In this document: one piece after another, positions 46,868 through 59,040 of the stretch
How positions within the stretch are numbered: position 1 is the first letter of the stretch
Layout: each line of letters begins with the position of its first letter
Assembly (NCBI GenBank): GCA_947044365.1
Contig: OX345646.1
Span: 3,976,827-4,040,826, forward strand
DNA: 64,000 nt
Direction: 5' to 3'
Source of the DNA: Petrosia ficiformis
Taxonomy: Eukaryota; Porifera; Demospongiae; Haplosclerida; Petrosiidae
The notes under the pieces: generated by a model
Databases searched by the model: none
Seen by the model: only the letters and a program-made list of their open reading frames with translations
What the model was told of the DNA's origin: nothing
Translations under genes and position numbers: made by a program

Positions 46868-49322
46868 AGTTGTTAATGAGAGTTGTATAAACATTTGTAT
46901 TTTGTGTTTACAGTCAAACATTCTTTACTTTGTATTGTCTATTATAATGTCAAATTATTATAATTGGTATAAGTGAAAATAAGGCTACTTCCAGATACAT
47001 TCCTGTGACAATGAGAAAGAGAACCCGTAGCCAGCAGGAAAGATTTATATTCCAACATCTGATCATAACTGTTTCTTCTTGATGTATCAGTGATTTGTTC
47101 CCAGTTCTGAAAAAGAATCATAGTGTCACGATAGTCTTGATGAACTGGACTGACTTGAGTGAACACTTATGAAGCAATCAATGTTACAGAGGAATTTCGT
47201 ATGTTCAGTCAAAGTGTTTTGTTTACTTATATCACTACCACAGTAGTCATATTAATCCTGTGGTATTGTTTATACAGACTGCTGTATTACAATCATATTC
47301 ATAATCAGGTCAAAGGTCATAATAATTTTCATGACATGATTTTACATGAATGGGCTGTAAAAAAAGATTAATAAAATACTGAACTCAGTTTTGATTACTT
47401 GATTCTCGTTTCTCAAACCACAAGTAAAGACACAAAGCTGTAATATAACAGAAACAAATTTGTAAACAAAACAAATAAACAGAAGATTAATGATCAACTG
47501 ACACACTACAAAGTTCAAAGGTGAACATGTAATTATTGATTGATATCGATATTTTAATAAGTAATATCTCTAGGATCCATACTATCTCTTAAAGAATGCC
47601 AATATGTCACCCATTCTCCTGGTTTCCTCATCACCTCTTCCAAGTGATTGATCTCTTTACCAATACAATCCATATACTCAGGTCGTTTAGTAAGCCCGAT
47701 ACCAATGGGGGATGGTCCCAGTCTGAAACCACCAAGTAATTGATTACTACTACCATGATGAGAGTCCCATACTGTCACTTCCAGCACTCTTTTAGTCATC
47801 AGATCTTCTTTACTCACTTTCTCATAAATTAACTGTTCCTCCCAGATTGGAAATAATGTTCCTTGAAGAGCTTTAGTTTTACGTTTTGAAGAACTGCTTT
47901 GTCTGGTAATAAGTAGCATTTAACATAGGGGTCAATTGAAGATTTACCCTTTGGATGTGTCAAGTGTTTAGCTTGTTTAATACTTACAGACAGTGTATAG
48001 ATTAATGGATTACTGGAATGAGGATTTACACACAATCCAATCTCTAGTTCACCTGTCGTTAGTTTACTTGTTTCTTTATCTCCAGAAGGTTGCTACAAAT
48101 GAAAAAATGAAGATAATCAAATGCGTGTATTGAAAGGAAGGTATAAATGAGACTATGTGTATAACACACAGATATATAATAACAAATAGACACACAAAGA
48201 TACACAGATACACAGAAACTGAGATACCAACACACACACACACACACACACTTACTCTATCCAATAGTGTATACCATTGTTGTGTGTTATTTAGATCCAG
48301 TGATGAAAGTGGTAAGTATATTTCTCCTAGAAACTGATTCCTACCAAACCTATCGTAATCCAATACACTCAACCATATAGTATGAGATGATATATCAGAA
48401 CTAATAATTTTATACTGAGAGAGAGAGACAGAAAAAGAGAGACAGAGACAGAGAGACAGAGACAGACACAGAGACAGACACAGACACAGAGAGCTAAACA
48501 GAAAGCCAACAAAACTTAGGAAGTATATACTCTTCTTCTTACAAAATGGTAAAACAGTGAGTACCTATAAATACAGGTAAATTAGCTGATGAATAGAATA
48601 ATGAAAGCACCATGCAATATTCCCAAACCAATCACACATACAAACATTCATGTACAGATTATTGTATTTGTTCAAGATGAGCAAAATCAATTACACTGAT
48701 AAGTTGTAATCATAAATAGGTTCTCAACAATTCTTATTTGGTAGACTACTCAGTGGTATGTAGTATTATGTGTATATTCTATTAATTACAATGTACATCA
48801 TTATGTACCTTCAATGTTTCATTATATAATGGATCAAGTGTTTTCTTCTTAATGGATGTCTTTCTCTTGGAACGTTGAGTCTTGTCAGGTAACAAATATG
48901 TCTTGATATAACTATAATAATAATTAAACTTACTAACATGTACATGTACATAATTATGTGTATGTTTATACTTAATTTAATGTAAGCATTTGAATATTAT
49001 AATACATTATGTACACTACATCATTTATATGATTCATTTCCAAACTTTCATTCTATAGTTTTGAAATTTAATTGTAAATAACAAGTAGAAAATAGTAAGG
49101 GACATTCAGTATTTAATGTCCATGTGTTGTAGTGTCCTTAGAATATGGGCTGGTAATTAATGAGGTCATACAATCAGATATTCCATTTAGAACACATTCA
49201 GTATAACACATTATATTAAATTGGAAGTGGGTGGTAAAATTGTGGTAATTTGTGAAAATTTAAATTCGCGAATACTCCAAAATAGGCCTTTCGTGAAAAT
49301 ATTCCACTGCTTGTTCTTCCTG
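46868..49322. repeat. Segmental duplication, copy 2 (partner 33660-36800)
   Basis: Matches copy 1 exon by exon and intron by intron. It lacks the N-terminal C2A exon (36943-37118 in copy 1) and most of the 36190-36715 insert. Confidence 0.85.
47554..48911 (-). pseudogene. Tandem-C2 (synaptotagmin-like) gene, copy 2
   Basis: Exons 48809-48911, 48256-48414 and 47554-48092 match copy 1. Here the 48809-48911 exon is in frame ([14 protein letters not shown] before the donor) and the C2B end is complete (GGFRLGPSPIGIGLTKRP, then DSMDPRDITY and stop). One base is missing in C2B near 47897 (the PDK-SSSSKR region of copy 1 becomes PDKAVLQN). The first C2A exon is missing altogether. The two copies thus have different lesions. 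Membrane-trafficking role is inferred from family only. Confidence 0.75.
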
Positions 49323-49915
49323 GATATAGAAAACCTACAGGGTAGAAATCTTCACTTTTATAACAAAATTGCTCTGCTCTACAAGTAAATCTCTTTTGTC
49401 AACAAATACTGTATTTATATTCCGTATGACATCAGTTTTTAAATTAAACCTAATATATAAATGTATTTCAAGTATTGAGACACACTACCATTGTGAACCT
49501 CAATCATACAGAATTCATTGAAACTAATGAAAGTTCCTGGTTATAAAGATACTTCATTGGTACCAAAAGATGTGTGTTTATCAATCTATTGGGAGCAGGT
49601 ATTTTAATATCACATTTGTGCTATATGGTATAGTGAGGTGTGGGATTATCTTAAAGGGTTCTGAACTACAAAGATTAATGAGAGATCAATTGGGATTGAA
49701 AGAATTGTATGTTATACTTATTGTGTTGATGCAGGTGTAATATTGGATCATCATTGGTTATCAATAGATATTTAAAGTCAATATTGATTTATGAGAATAT
49801 CATATTTGTAATAATCATAATAATATGAATAGTTATCAAACAAAATATTCATTATAGTAAAATGACATGTACAACACATTATACAAACACAATCATAATA
49901 ATATGCGAAGTATTG
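49323..49915. other. No gene recognised
   Basis: AT-rich spacer between the duplicated C2 block and the ankyrin gene; no coding block or repeat structure seen. Confidence 0.45.
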
Positions 49916-51636
49916 TTAGTATGCATGTTGATGATATCCATGTTGGTTTTCAAATATTAGTTCGATTTTCTTTGTCCAGGATTTGTAACTAGCTTGAAGT
50001 GAATCGAGCGTACTGTTAAAGTGATTCCGAATGGTTTCGATACTGAATTGATTGCTTTCTTCTATTTTTGGTTGTAAAACAATCTCTGAACTGTTAAATT
50101 GAGGTGTAGTATCACTGGATTGTGGTTCTAATATCATTTCATCATCTTGAGGACTTGTCACTATTTCAGACTCTTGATATACTTCAGATGGTGATAAATA
50201 CTTTTGAGCTTGTTCAAATAACTTGATAGTTAATAATGTTAGTATCTTTTGGTGTTGACATCCTTTAGCAGCATCATAAGCAGTATATCCTATCTTACTT
50301 TGTACCATTACATCAGCTCCAGATTGAAGAAGTAGCTGAACCATAGGAAGATTACCACGTGCAGAGGCTATCATAAGTGGTGTTGCACCAATCATTTCTT
50401 CTTGTACATTGATATTAGCACCAGCATTAATTAGAGATTTTGCTATATCGTAAAAACCATTTGCTACTGCAATTATTAGAGGAAAGAACACTCCTGGCAT
50501 GTCAACAAGAGCACCATATCATAACAGAAGAGATACTATTGATAAGTTTCCAAAATGGCAAGCAAAAGTAAGAGGACACACAATACCAAAAGCAGGATAA
50601 TTAGGATTAGCATTGTGTTCCAACAACATGCTTACAATCTGATGATGATTCCAACAAACAGCACAGTGTAAAGGAGTTGCACCATATTTATTACGAATAT
50701 CAGGATTAGCTTTTGACTGAAGGAGTAGATTGACACACTGATGATGTCCCCTTCGACTACCTATATGCAATGCTGTAGCACCATCATTATCTTGAATATC
50801 AGGATTAGCTTTTGACTGAAGTAGTAGATCGACACACTCATAATGTCCGTTTCGACAACCCATATATAATGCTGTACGACCATCATTACTTTGAATAGCA
50901 GGATTGGCTTTTGACTGAAGCAGTAGATCAACACACTGATTATGCCCGTTTTGACTACATATATGCAATGCTGTAGCACGATTATTAGCTTGAATATCAG
51001 GATTAGCATTTGACTGAAGGAGTAGATCGACACACCGATGATGTTCGTTTTCACTACATATATACAATGCTGTAGCACCTTCATTATTTTGAATATCAGG
51101 ATTAGCATTTGACTGAAGTAGTAAATGGACACACTCATGATGTCCGTTTTGACTACCAATATATAATGCTGTAGCACCTTCATTATGTTGAATATCAGGA
51201 TTAGCTTTTGACTGAAGGAGTAGATCGACACACTGGTGATGTCCGTTTTGACTACATATATGCAATGCTGTAACACCATTATTAGCTTGAATATCAGGAT
51301 TAGCTTTTGACTGAAGCAGTAGATCGACACACTGATGATGTCCCATTTGACTACCTATTGCAATGCTGTAGCATCTTCATTTTGTTGAATATCAGGATTA
51401 GCTTTTGACTGAAGGAGTAGATCTACACACTGATTATGTCCGTTTTGACAACTCATATATAATGCTGTAGCCCCATCATTATTTTGAATATCAGGATTAG
51501 CTTTTGACTGAAGGAGTAGATCGACACACTGATGATGTCCGTTTGCACTACCTACATGCAATGCTGTAGCACCCTTATTTTGTTGAATATCAGGATTAGC
51601 TTTTGACTGAAGCAATGCATAAACAGCTGCCATATT

Positions 51637-51812
51637 GATATATAGAGGAGTTTATTTAGGAATAACCCTCCTAACGGTGTTAACTTGGCAACAAAGTCCA
51701 CAGAAAGACAGACACTCTCCTTTCAGGAAACAACATGACTGCAGCTGGACTCGAACCACAGACCCTTAGATCAGGAGGCTCAAGCTCCAACCACTAAGCC
51801 ATGCTGCCTCCT
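51637..51812 (-). repeat. tRNA-derived SINE, left copy
   Basis: Reads from 51812 down: GGCAGCATGGCTTAGTGGTT (A box), a long variable-arm-like segment, then GTGGTTCGAGTCC (B box) and a non-tRNA body ending near AAACTCCTCTATATATC. The long variable arm suggests a Leu- or Ser-type tRNA ancestor. Confidence 0.7.
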
Positions 51813-52306
51813 TAAAAAAAAGAGTGCCCATCAAACTGGGACTATTTGATAGGAATGACTAACCACAACTTATATACACAGGTGTGTATATGGGACCGTA
51901 GTCCTATCAGTTGTGGGAAACCAAAGTTCTATTATAACCCCCTAATATAAAGTGCCGTCAGAATCCGCAGTTCTGTGGACTTTGTTGCCAAGTTAACACC
52001 GTTAGGAGGGTTATTCCTAAATAAACTCCTCTATATATCATAATGGCTATTACCCAAGCCTTGGGTAATGAGGGATGACGCCTCCTAGCCTAAAGGGTCC
52101 ACCTTGGAAATTGTGGTCTTTCCGGTCGATTCGTGGGACTTACCACCCTGCGGATTCTGACGGCACTTTATGTTAGGGGGTTATAATAGAACTTCGGTTT
52201 CCCACAACTGATAGGACTATGGTCCCATATACACACCTGTGTATATAAGTTGTGGTTAGTCATTCCTATCAAATAGTCCCAGTTTGATGGGCACTCTTTT
52301 TTTTTA

Positions 52307-52433
52307 AGGAGGCAGCATGGCTTAGTGGTTGGAGCTTGAGCCTCCTGATCTAAGGGTCTGTGGTTCGAGTCCAGCTGCGGTCATGTTGTTTCCTGAAAGG
52401 AGAGTGTCTGTCTTTCTGTGGACTTTGTTGCCA
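52307..52433 (+). repeat. tRNA-derived SINE, right copy (3' truncated)
   Basis: Same head as the left copy in the opposite orientation, differing at few bases, and cut at GTTGCCAAG where the target duplication begins. A run of T residues precedes it. Confidence 0.7.
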
Positions 52434-53354
52434 AGCTGCCATATTATTTAAATATGTTGCCATCAGCAATGGTGTAATTTTATCAAATTCTGTGGTGTTA
52501 ACATCACCTCCAATATTTACTAGAAGTTGAATATCATTGGTAATTTGATCATCATAATAATGATAAGCTACACTCAGTAAACCATTAGATGGATCAATAC
52601 CAGTCTCATCAGTACTAACTGTCATTAGTATAGTATCAACCTGTATACTGAGTACACCAGCCCATTTCATACCTCTAACTTTTCTACTAGCCATGGTAAG
52701 GAGAGAGAGAAGTAGTGATCTAGGTACAGTATATTTAATACCCAACACACTGTGATGAATACTGATGAGTCTCAAAAGTGAATTGTCATATCCAAAAAGA
52801 TACTTTATAAGATAGTTCATGTTTTTGACATTACGATCGTTCCATTGTCGACCAAGGCGCAAAATTACTGGTACTGTAGTACTTGACTTTGCTTCACTTC
52901 TCGATTAGATCATTTCAGTTAGCTCCACTATTGATGTTGAGTTCTCAAACTCTTCAATATTTTCATCATATCTTAAAATATTGGCTTCTAGTTTACTATT
53001 AAGATATGCACTGTCGATACTGTGTAATAATGAGGTGTCTAGAAAGTTCAAATAATGGATGAATGGTTTAAAGATTGCATCTATTTGATCACATCCTTCT
53101 GTGATATGAATAAGTTCAAATGGAATCACAAGACGACTACCAAGAAATTCTTGCAAGACTTCGATCTAATATTTCAAGAATTTCATTAGGTCAATTAAAA
53201 TTAATTATTAGTTTCTTCTCCACACTAACCATTGTTTCTCCTGCCTCACAATATTTTTATGAATATCATTAGTATAATGATCATCACAATAACGATATTC
53301 ATTGATAAAATAAAAACACAATCTATCAACCACACTGATGCACATATTATTAAA

Positions 53355-54191
53355 CTGAAGGAGGAGAGTACATTAGCCTACATTCATTACCAGTATGCTA
53401 TATTCTAAGGTTTCAATAATCAAGATTGTTTTTCAGTATAATTTTATTGATAATATTCTTTAGTGTTCTTGATAGGTGTTTTTCTGGTTGTGTTACATCA
53501 TCATGTATACACCATTATCATTGCACCACAAAAGAAGTTTATGCCATCAGCTATAATAATTATTGCTAATAACCAATGTTATTAAAAGTACTTTCACTAT
53601 AAAACGATTAAAAAACCACATAGTATTTACTAACACTTTACATTACCTTCAATAATAATTATGTTTGTAACTACATTATAACTTTAATTATGTAATAGTA
53701 TTATTTTATTTCGTGTGAGTGGCACCGATTAAATGCTGGTTAGAACGCTGCCTTCCCACAATCCAAACTATTTGGTTTCTATGCCTTAATTTTACAATTA
53801 AACTAAATATAATTACATGGTGACTAACCTACCAGAACTGGTAGTAATGAATATTCAGTTTAAATTATCACATAATTATTATAATACACCAACCTCCCGA
53901 CAAAGCACCAGACAAGAGTATGTTTCTGTAAACATCCATCAAGTACTTGAGGGTGGATAAATTCATCAGCTCGTCTTATGAATGTGGTTAACCTGGGGTT
54001 TACAATACAACTGATCCTAGGGTCAGTTACCTACTGGCAATAGTTTAAAAACTAGTGTTTCTACAAACAATGTAGACATACCATTGGATGACTGATGATA
54101 ATATCAATACATGTACAGGAGCTTTAACACATGACTATAGCTTACTGATTATAATTATTAATTCAACTATGATTTTTTTTTCATGTTAGAC
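53355..54191. other. No gene recognised
   Basis: A tRNA-like fragment is suggested near 53730-53790 (GGTTAGAACGCTGCC) but does not fold convincingly. Otherwise AT-rich. Confidence 0.35.
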
Positions 54192-54198
54192 AACTTAC

Positions 54199-54335
54199 TC
54201 ACTTCCACGTTTCCTATATTCAAGTAGATCTTCAAGGACAGCCTTTAGCATATTTGTGGCATCAACACTTGCTTTAAGGGATTTCCCCTTTAAAATGTAA
54301 GATTGACCACCGCCCTCCGGCATTCCTCAATCTGC
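54199..54335 (-). CDS. Candidate exon of an unidentified gene
   Basis: An open minus-strand stretch encodes GGGQSYILKGKSLKASVDAT followed by a helix (NMLKAVLEDLLEYRKRG) and runs into GTGAGTAAGT, a strong donor context. Acceptor uncertain. No domain recognised. Confidence 0.3.
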
Positions 54336-54841
54336 ACGTGGAGGCTTTATGTGCGACTGAGAAAGTTGGAAAGACAGAATTGTCAAGATTTGAAGTAAGA
54401 GAGGTTTGTTGCTTTCATGTGCAAAACTGTGATTCTACATTACATTGAAGTCTCCCATGGTACGTGAGACTGAGGCTAACTGTTTTGACCATGTGAATAT
54501 ACATGGGGAGATGACATATGTGTACATGTACATGTACACAACGTATGTGTACATGGACAGGTGTATATTGTTATTATGTACAAATCTAAGTGTAAATGTA
54601 AAATTTAAATGTACAAATTTTGTCATAATTGTAGTATGCTTATACTAGCAAATGTAATATATTTTGTGAGTCATTATCCGGTCATCATGAATATGTATAA
54701 TTATATAGTCATTAATATATAATATAATACCACATTCATGTTCAGTACATTTCTTTTACCACACAATGTAATATACCCTGTGAGAGATCCATCAAACAGC
54801 CCCATTTAGTCCAATAAATAAAGTCTCTGGTGTAGGTCTGT

Positions 54842-56180
54842 ATATACGTGTTGGGTGGAACCCCTGTCCTGGTCATTCCACTAAGGTGAGCAGCGAGGGA
54901 CCAACACCAAATAGTATAAAGTTCAGTCAAGTCACTGATCTCACAGACGATGACTTTCCCCTAAGGTTACCCACATCGAAAAGTGCTTTGTTCATACATG
55001 TTGGGTGGAACCCCTGTCCTGGTTTATACCACTGAGGTGAGCAGCGGGGAACCTGCTCCAACTAGTGTATGTAGATGTGTATTTTTATGTTGGGTGGAAG
55101 GGGCAAGCTAACTGAACACACAATTAAAAGCCCGGGGGTCCAACAGGTTGAGAGCGGTCGGCAGTTTTTACCAACTGAATTAACAGATGGCTCGCACAAT
55201 TGTTCTCTCACACACAGAGATATCCCTCGGGTCTGGATATTGTGATGGCTAACAGAGGGCGTTATTGTAGCCTTGTGTCAACACAACAGAGCCACCTGGC
55301 TGATTAGAACCAGTATGTGTTAGTGTGTATTTACGTGTTGGGTGGAAAGGGCAAGCTAGCTGAACCGCTGAGGCAGGTAGTGCACAATTCCAACACCAAC
55401 AGTGTAAAGTTTCTGTCCTGTCACAGAAACGAAGACGGTGATTCTCCTCTGAGCTTTAGTCAGACGACCCAGTATTTCACTCATGGTTCAGATCTTTCCT
55501 ATATTTGGGACTTTATTGGTCAAAAGCATGCAGTGTCACAAACAGTATTTAACAACCTTAACTTTTAACATATTCACATATGCTTTGATACTTTGGTGTT
55601 ATTGGACTCCTGACAGGGATAGTCTGGCCTTGGGAACCAGAACTGGGGGTTAAAGACATCTTTGGTGGGGCCCCAACCCTCCCCTCTCTATCTGTATCTG
55701 GAAATGCTCAGAGTCCTGTTTACCAATGCATCAGTAAATACATGTAATAATCACTTACTTTCAAAATCTTGAAGTTAAATAATGGCCCATTCTTATTGGA
55801 TTACAACAGATCTAATTCCCTTGTAAATCATGTGCTTTTACACATGTGGTCTTTTAATTAACCTTAGGTGGGCGTTTGTTAATTATTAATTAAAATTATT
55901 GCAAGGCCACTATATATACAGATGCTGTGTGTGTGTGTGTGTTTAGGTGTGTATATACGTGTTGGGTGGAACCCCTGTCCTGATCATCCCACTAAGGTGA
56001 GCAGCGAGGGACCAACACCAAGTAGTATAAAGTTCAGTCAAGTCACTGATCTCACAGACGATGACTCTCCCCTAAGGTTACCCACATCGAAAAGTGCTTT
56101 GATCATACATGTTGGGTGGAACCCCTGTCCTGGTTTATACCACTAAGGTGAGCAGCGGGGAACCTACACCAACTAGTATA
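54842..56180. repeat. Tandemly repeated locus with TGTTGGGTGGAA units
   Basis: The motif TGTTGGGTGGAA recurs at about 54849, 54998, 55089, 55336, 55960 and 56108. Units at 54842-55070 and 55950-56180 are near-identical, and the block 55617-55930 recurs at 56335-56640. Read on the plus strand, units encode VGWNPCPG and T-x-x-S-(I/V)KF...DDDSPL patterns, and 55336 gives a diverged version. No gene family recognised; stops occur between units. Confidence 0.65.
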
Positions 56181-56634
56181 ATGATCAGTGAAATTGCTAA
56201 TCTCAGAAATACATTAAAAACCAAAAACTACTAGAAAATTCAGAAGTACTGTTGTTACATGATTATAGTAATCAGTTGTTTACTTAACATTTCCATATGC
56301 TTTGATGCTTTGGTGCTGCAGGTCGATTTAACACGGATAGTCTGGCCTTGGGAACCAGAACTGGGGGTTAAAGACATCTTTGGTGGGGCCCCAACCCTCC
56401 CCTCTCTATCCGTATCTGGAAATGCTCAGAGTCCTGTTTACCAATGCATCAGTAAATACATGTAATAATCACTTACTTTCAAAATCTTGAAGTTAAATAA
56501 TGGCCCATTCTTATTGGATTACAACAGATCTAATTCCTCATGCGCTTTTACACATGTGGTCTATTAATTAACCTTAGGTGGGCGTTTGTTAATTATTAAT
56601 TAAAATTTTTGCAAGGCCACTATATATACAGATG

Positions 56635-56640
<6 letters not shown>
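55617..56640. repeat. Direct duplication of ~300 bases
   Basis: 55617-55930 and 56335-56640 match closely (GGCCTTGGGAACCAGAACTG, then GGGGCCCCAACCCTCCCCTC). Each copy carries an open plus-strand stretch WPWEPELGVKDIFGGAPTLP ending CISKYM and stop, and ends at a (GT)n tract. Confidence 0.75.

Positions 56641-56677
<37 letters not shown>
56636..56677. repeat. (GT)n microsatellite
   Basis: About 20 uninterrupted GT units; the homologous site at 55926-55942 has about 8. Confidence 0.9.
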
Positions 56678-56678
<1 letters not shown>

Positions 56679-56701
56679 AATTTGGTAGTCCATATATGTA
56701 T

Positions 56702-56929
56702 CTATATTTGTGAAGACTTCTGCAGTTCAAATTCAACAAATTCACTGGTATATAGTCCACATTTTCCATACTGAATACAGTAGCTGACACACTGCAGTTG
56801 AGTACCAAACCAACATGACCTTATACTCAAATAAATAGTTTTGTCTACCGATAATAGCCATTCAATGAAAGAGTAGAGAAAACAGAGCAATGCAGTTTGA
56901 AATATGAAAGTCAGATTTTGTCTCACCAA
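56702..56929 (-). pseudogene. POT transporter fragment
   Basis: The minus strand encodes IEWLLSVDKTIYLSIRSCWF and QLQCVSYCIQYGKCGL, matching residues ~85-130 of the gene at 38591-40246 (KAINLSIWSCWFGTLLQC). The preceding and following parts are not alignable. It is a dead fragment. Confidence 0.75.
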
Positions 56930-57168
56930 ATCACTAGATCTTGCTTCAGCAGTCCTGTGGAAGATCTAGTATTAACCAGCAAAAATGATGAGTTATTGTG
57001 AACTATACAATAAATAGATGCAACAAATCATCAACTTAGCGAGAAGTATTATATACGATGGTGACATCATCCCTTTGATGTGGTGAGTTCTATATATTGT
57101 ATATAGACCTTCCATGTGCACACTATGCAGGAGATGTAACCATCATACAATATATTGTATACAGTATG

Positions 57169-57305
57169 CTAATAGGTCCTATATACTGAATATAGGACCC
57201 TTGTTTTGTGTCCTCGGATATGATATAGCCCTCGCAGGCTTGGGCTATATCACATCCTTGGACACAAACTCAGGCCCTATATTTTGTACACAGGACCTAT
57301 TAGCA
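57169..57305. mobile_element. Hairpin MITE
   Basis: Left arm AATAGGTCCTATATACTGAA ... GATATAGCCC and right arm its imperfect inverse (GGGCTATATCACATCC ... GGACCTATT), with a loop of about 10 bases (TCGCAGGCTT). Non-coding. Confidence 0.7.
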
Positions 57306-57743
57306 TACTATATATATTACATATATATACATGTATTAATTTTATGCTTGCATATATTGATATGATACTAAAGTTAACTTCACATTATCATATGATCATC
57401 ATCATTTATAACACCCTCTTGAATGTTCCATTCAGCACATATAAGTATCAAGAACATAACCATCACAAAAACAACAAAATAATTACATACATACAAAAGA
57501 ATAATTGTAAAGAAACAAAAATGTGATTATTTTAATACTATAATAAATAATTATTATGTATTAGTTAAGACCACGAGGCCGAAGGCCGAGTGGTCTATTT
57601 GATGTACCGAGACCGGAAACGAGTGCGGACAAATCCAATAATGCACGACTAGACCATGCCTTAATTGATTTGTAATAATGCTTAGTGACCAAGAAAATAC
57701 ATAATTGCGCATGCGTATCATACGTTTTGATCACGAGGCTAAA
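57306..57743. other. Leader of the Crypton-like element
   Basis: Includes a short stem GACCACGAGGCCGAAGGCCGAGTGGTC-type hairpin near 57569-57595 that probably lies within the element. Its true 5' end is not defined. Confidence 0.35.
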
Positions 57744-59040
57744 ATGGCTGAGAAAGAGAACCAGGTCCCTGAAAGCAGTGACTGAAAAAGAAGCCTCGCC
57801 TGTCTCTTTCTCTCAAAAAGAAGCTACCTTTGGAAGAATGTAACATTACTATTTCACGATTTGCTGAGCCTGTTGATGGGAACACCATGGAGGAAGCTGT
57901 CAAAGGTGTCGTTCCTCAAAATACTGAGAAGAACAATGAGTGTGCTTGGAAAAATTTTCGTGATTAGGCATCTGCTAGATCTGAAAAACTGCCTTCTGAT
58001 CCTGTTCCTTGTGATTTGCTAAGCTCTTCTGATCCCAATCTTCTTTGTAAGTGGTTAGGCTTTTTTGTGATGGAAACTCGACAAGCATGTGGAAAATTGT
58101 ACCCTCCCAAGACTTTGTATGCTTTATTATGTGGTCTATTGCGAGTTGCACGTAGCAAAGGCTCTACTCTCAATTTTTTAGACAAAAGTGATGTTAGATT
58201 TAAAGATCTTCATCTAACTATGGATAGTGTTTGTAGCCAGTTACATTCCAAGAGCATTGGGGCTGTTAGAAAATCTGCTTCTGTCATAACTTATGCAGAT
58301 GAAGACTTGTTCTGGGAAAGGGGAGTTCTCGGGTTAGATAATCCAAGGAGCTTACTTTATACTACCTTTTTTTATGTTGGGCTCCATTTCTGTTTGAGAG
58401 GGGGACAGGAGCAGAGAGATTTATCCATTCACCAGTTTACCCGCACTCCTCCAGATATCAGCATTTATGGCGAGCACACCTATTATGAGTATACAGAATA
58501 TGTTTCGAAGAACAATCAACACCGTTTTAAGAATATTCACTCGAGTAATAAGGTTGTGAAAGCTTATGCCAATGTAGAGTCATGTAAATGTGTAGTAAAA
58601 ATTTTGGATCTGTACCTGAAGAAACTTCCATCTGAGCCGAAAGCTTTTTATTTGCGCCCAGTCAGCTCTATTCCAAAAGTCCCAGATAAGCCTTGGTTCA
58701 TTAACAGTCCTGTTGGTATTAATACTTTGAACAGTATTCTTTCCACCATATCTCAGCAAGCTGATGTAAATACACAGTATACAAACCATTCACTTAGAGC
58801 AACTTCTGCTACAAGAATGTATTTGAAGAATGTTCCAGAGAAGTTAATTTCTGAGAAAACAGGTCATAGAAGTCTCACTGCTTTAAGAGTCTATGAGCGT
58901 ACCTCTTGTGTACAAGAACAAGCAGTAACTAAGGCTAATGAAGAGATATTTTTTGACTCACTAAGTGTTCCTGGACATTCTAAAGATAAGGAAATTGACA
59001 AAGCTGACACAAAAACTCAGATGGCCAAGTCTAAGTCACA
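57744..59040 (+). pseudogene. Crypton-type tyrosine recombinase
   Basis: The 348-codon frame 58016-59062 matches the DUF3504/Crypton tyrosine recombinases (relatives of KIAA1958, QRICH1 and ZMYM proteins). Catalytic residues are visible: R128 (CLRGG), H258-x-x-R261 (NHSLRATSAT), H284 (TGHRS) and nucleophile Y293 (RVYER). Such enzymes move circular DNA by site-specific recombination. Upstream, an ATG at 57744 starts the N-terminal part. A frame break near 57780 and a TAG at 57965-57967, in the same frame as the catalytic part, interrupt it. The last seven residues lie in POT pseudogene sequence, so the element's own end is near 59040. It is likely inactive, though its catalytic core is intact. 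Confidence 0.8.

Larger units (their letters stand above)
51637..52433. mobile_element. Composite foldback insertion with two tRNA-derived SINE heads
   Basis: Flanked by the direct repeat AGCTGCCATATT (51625-51636 and 52434-52445), a 12-base target duplication. The interior is a large inverted repeat: sequences such as CCCATCAAACTGGGACTATT and CCGTCAGAATCCGCAG on the left recur inverted on the right. Each arm carries one tRNA-like SINE head, oriented outward, while the centre holds a third SINE 3' end (GTTGCCAAGTTAACACCG). It interrupts the ankyrin gene and introduces stops. Confidence 0.8.
49916..53354 (-). pseudogene. Large ankyrin-repeat gene with multiple disruptions
   Basis: One gene reads from a candidate exon at 53230-53354 through an N-terminal region (52905-53165, 52446-52904) into about a dozen ankyrin repeats and a Ser/Gln-rich tail ending in YHQHAY at 49916. 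Repeats of 33 residues (QSKANPDIQ, ATALHI, NGHHQCVDLLL) are nearly identical at DNA level between 50660 and 51620, implying recent expansion or conversion. Ankyrin arrays mediate protein binding. Lesions seen: a TAA at 52905-52907, a 797-base SINE-bearing insertion at 51637-52433, a one-base loss near 51358, and a TGA at 50519-50521. A further frame break lies near 53155. The C-terminal part (49916-50500) alone remains open. Assembly error could explain single-base changes but not the insertion. Confidence 0.8.

Noticed and set aside
50761..51330. 189-codon frame inside the ankyrin array
   Set aside because: It is the alternate reading frame of nearly identical 99-base repeats, so openness follows from repeat structure.
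53725..53795. tRNA or SINE head near GGTTAGAACGCTGCC
   Set aside because: A-box resemblance only; the T-arm and acceptor pairing are not convincing.
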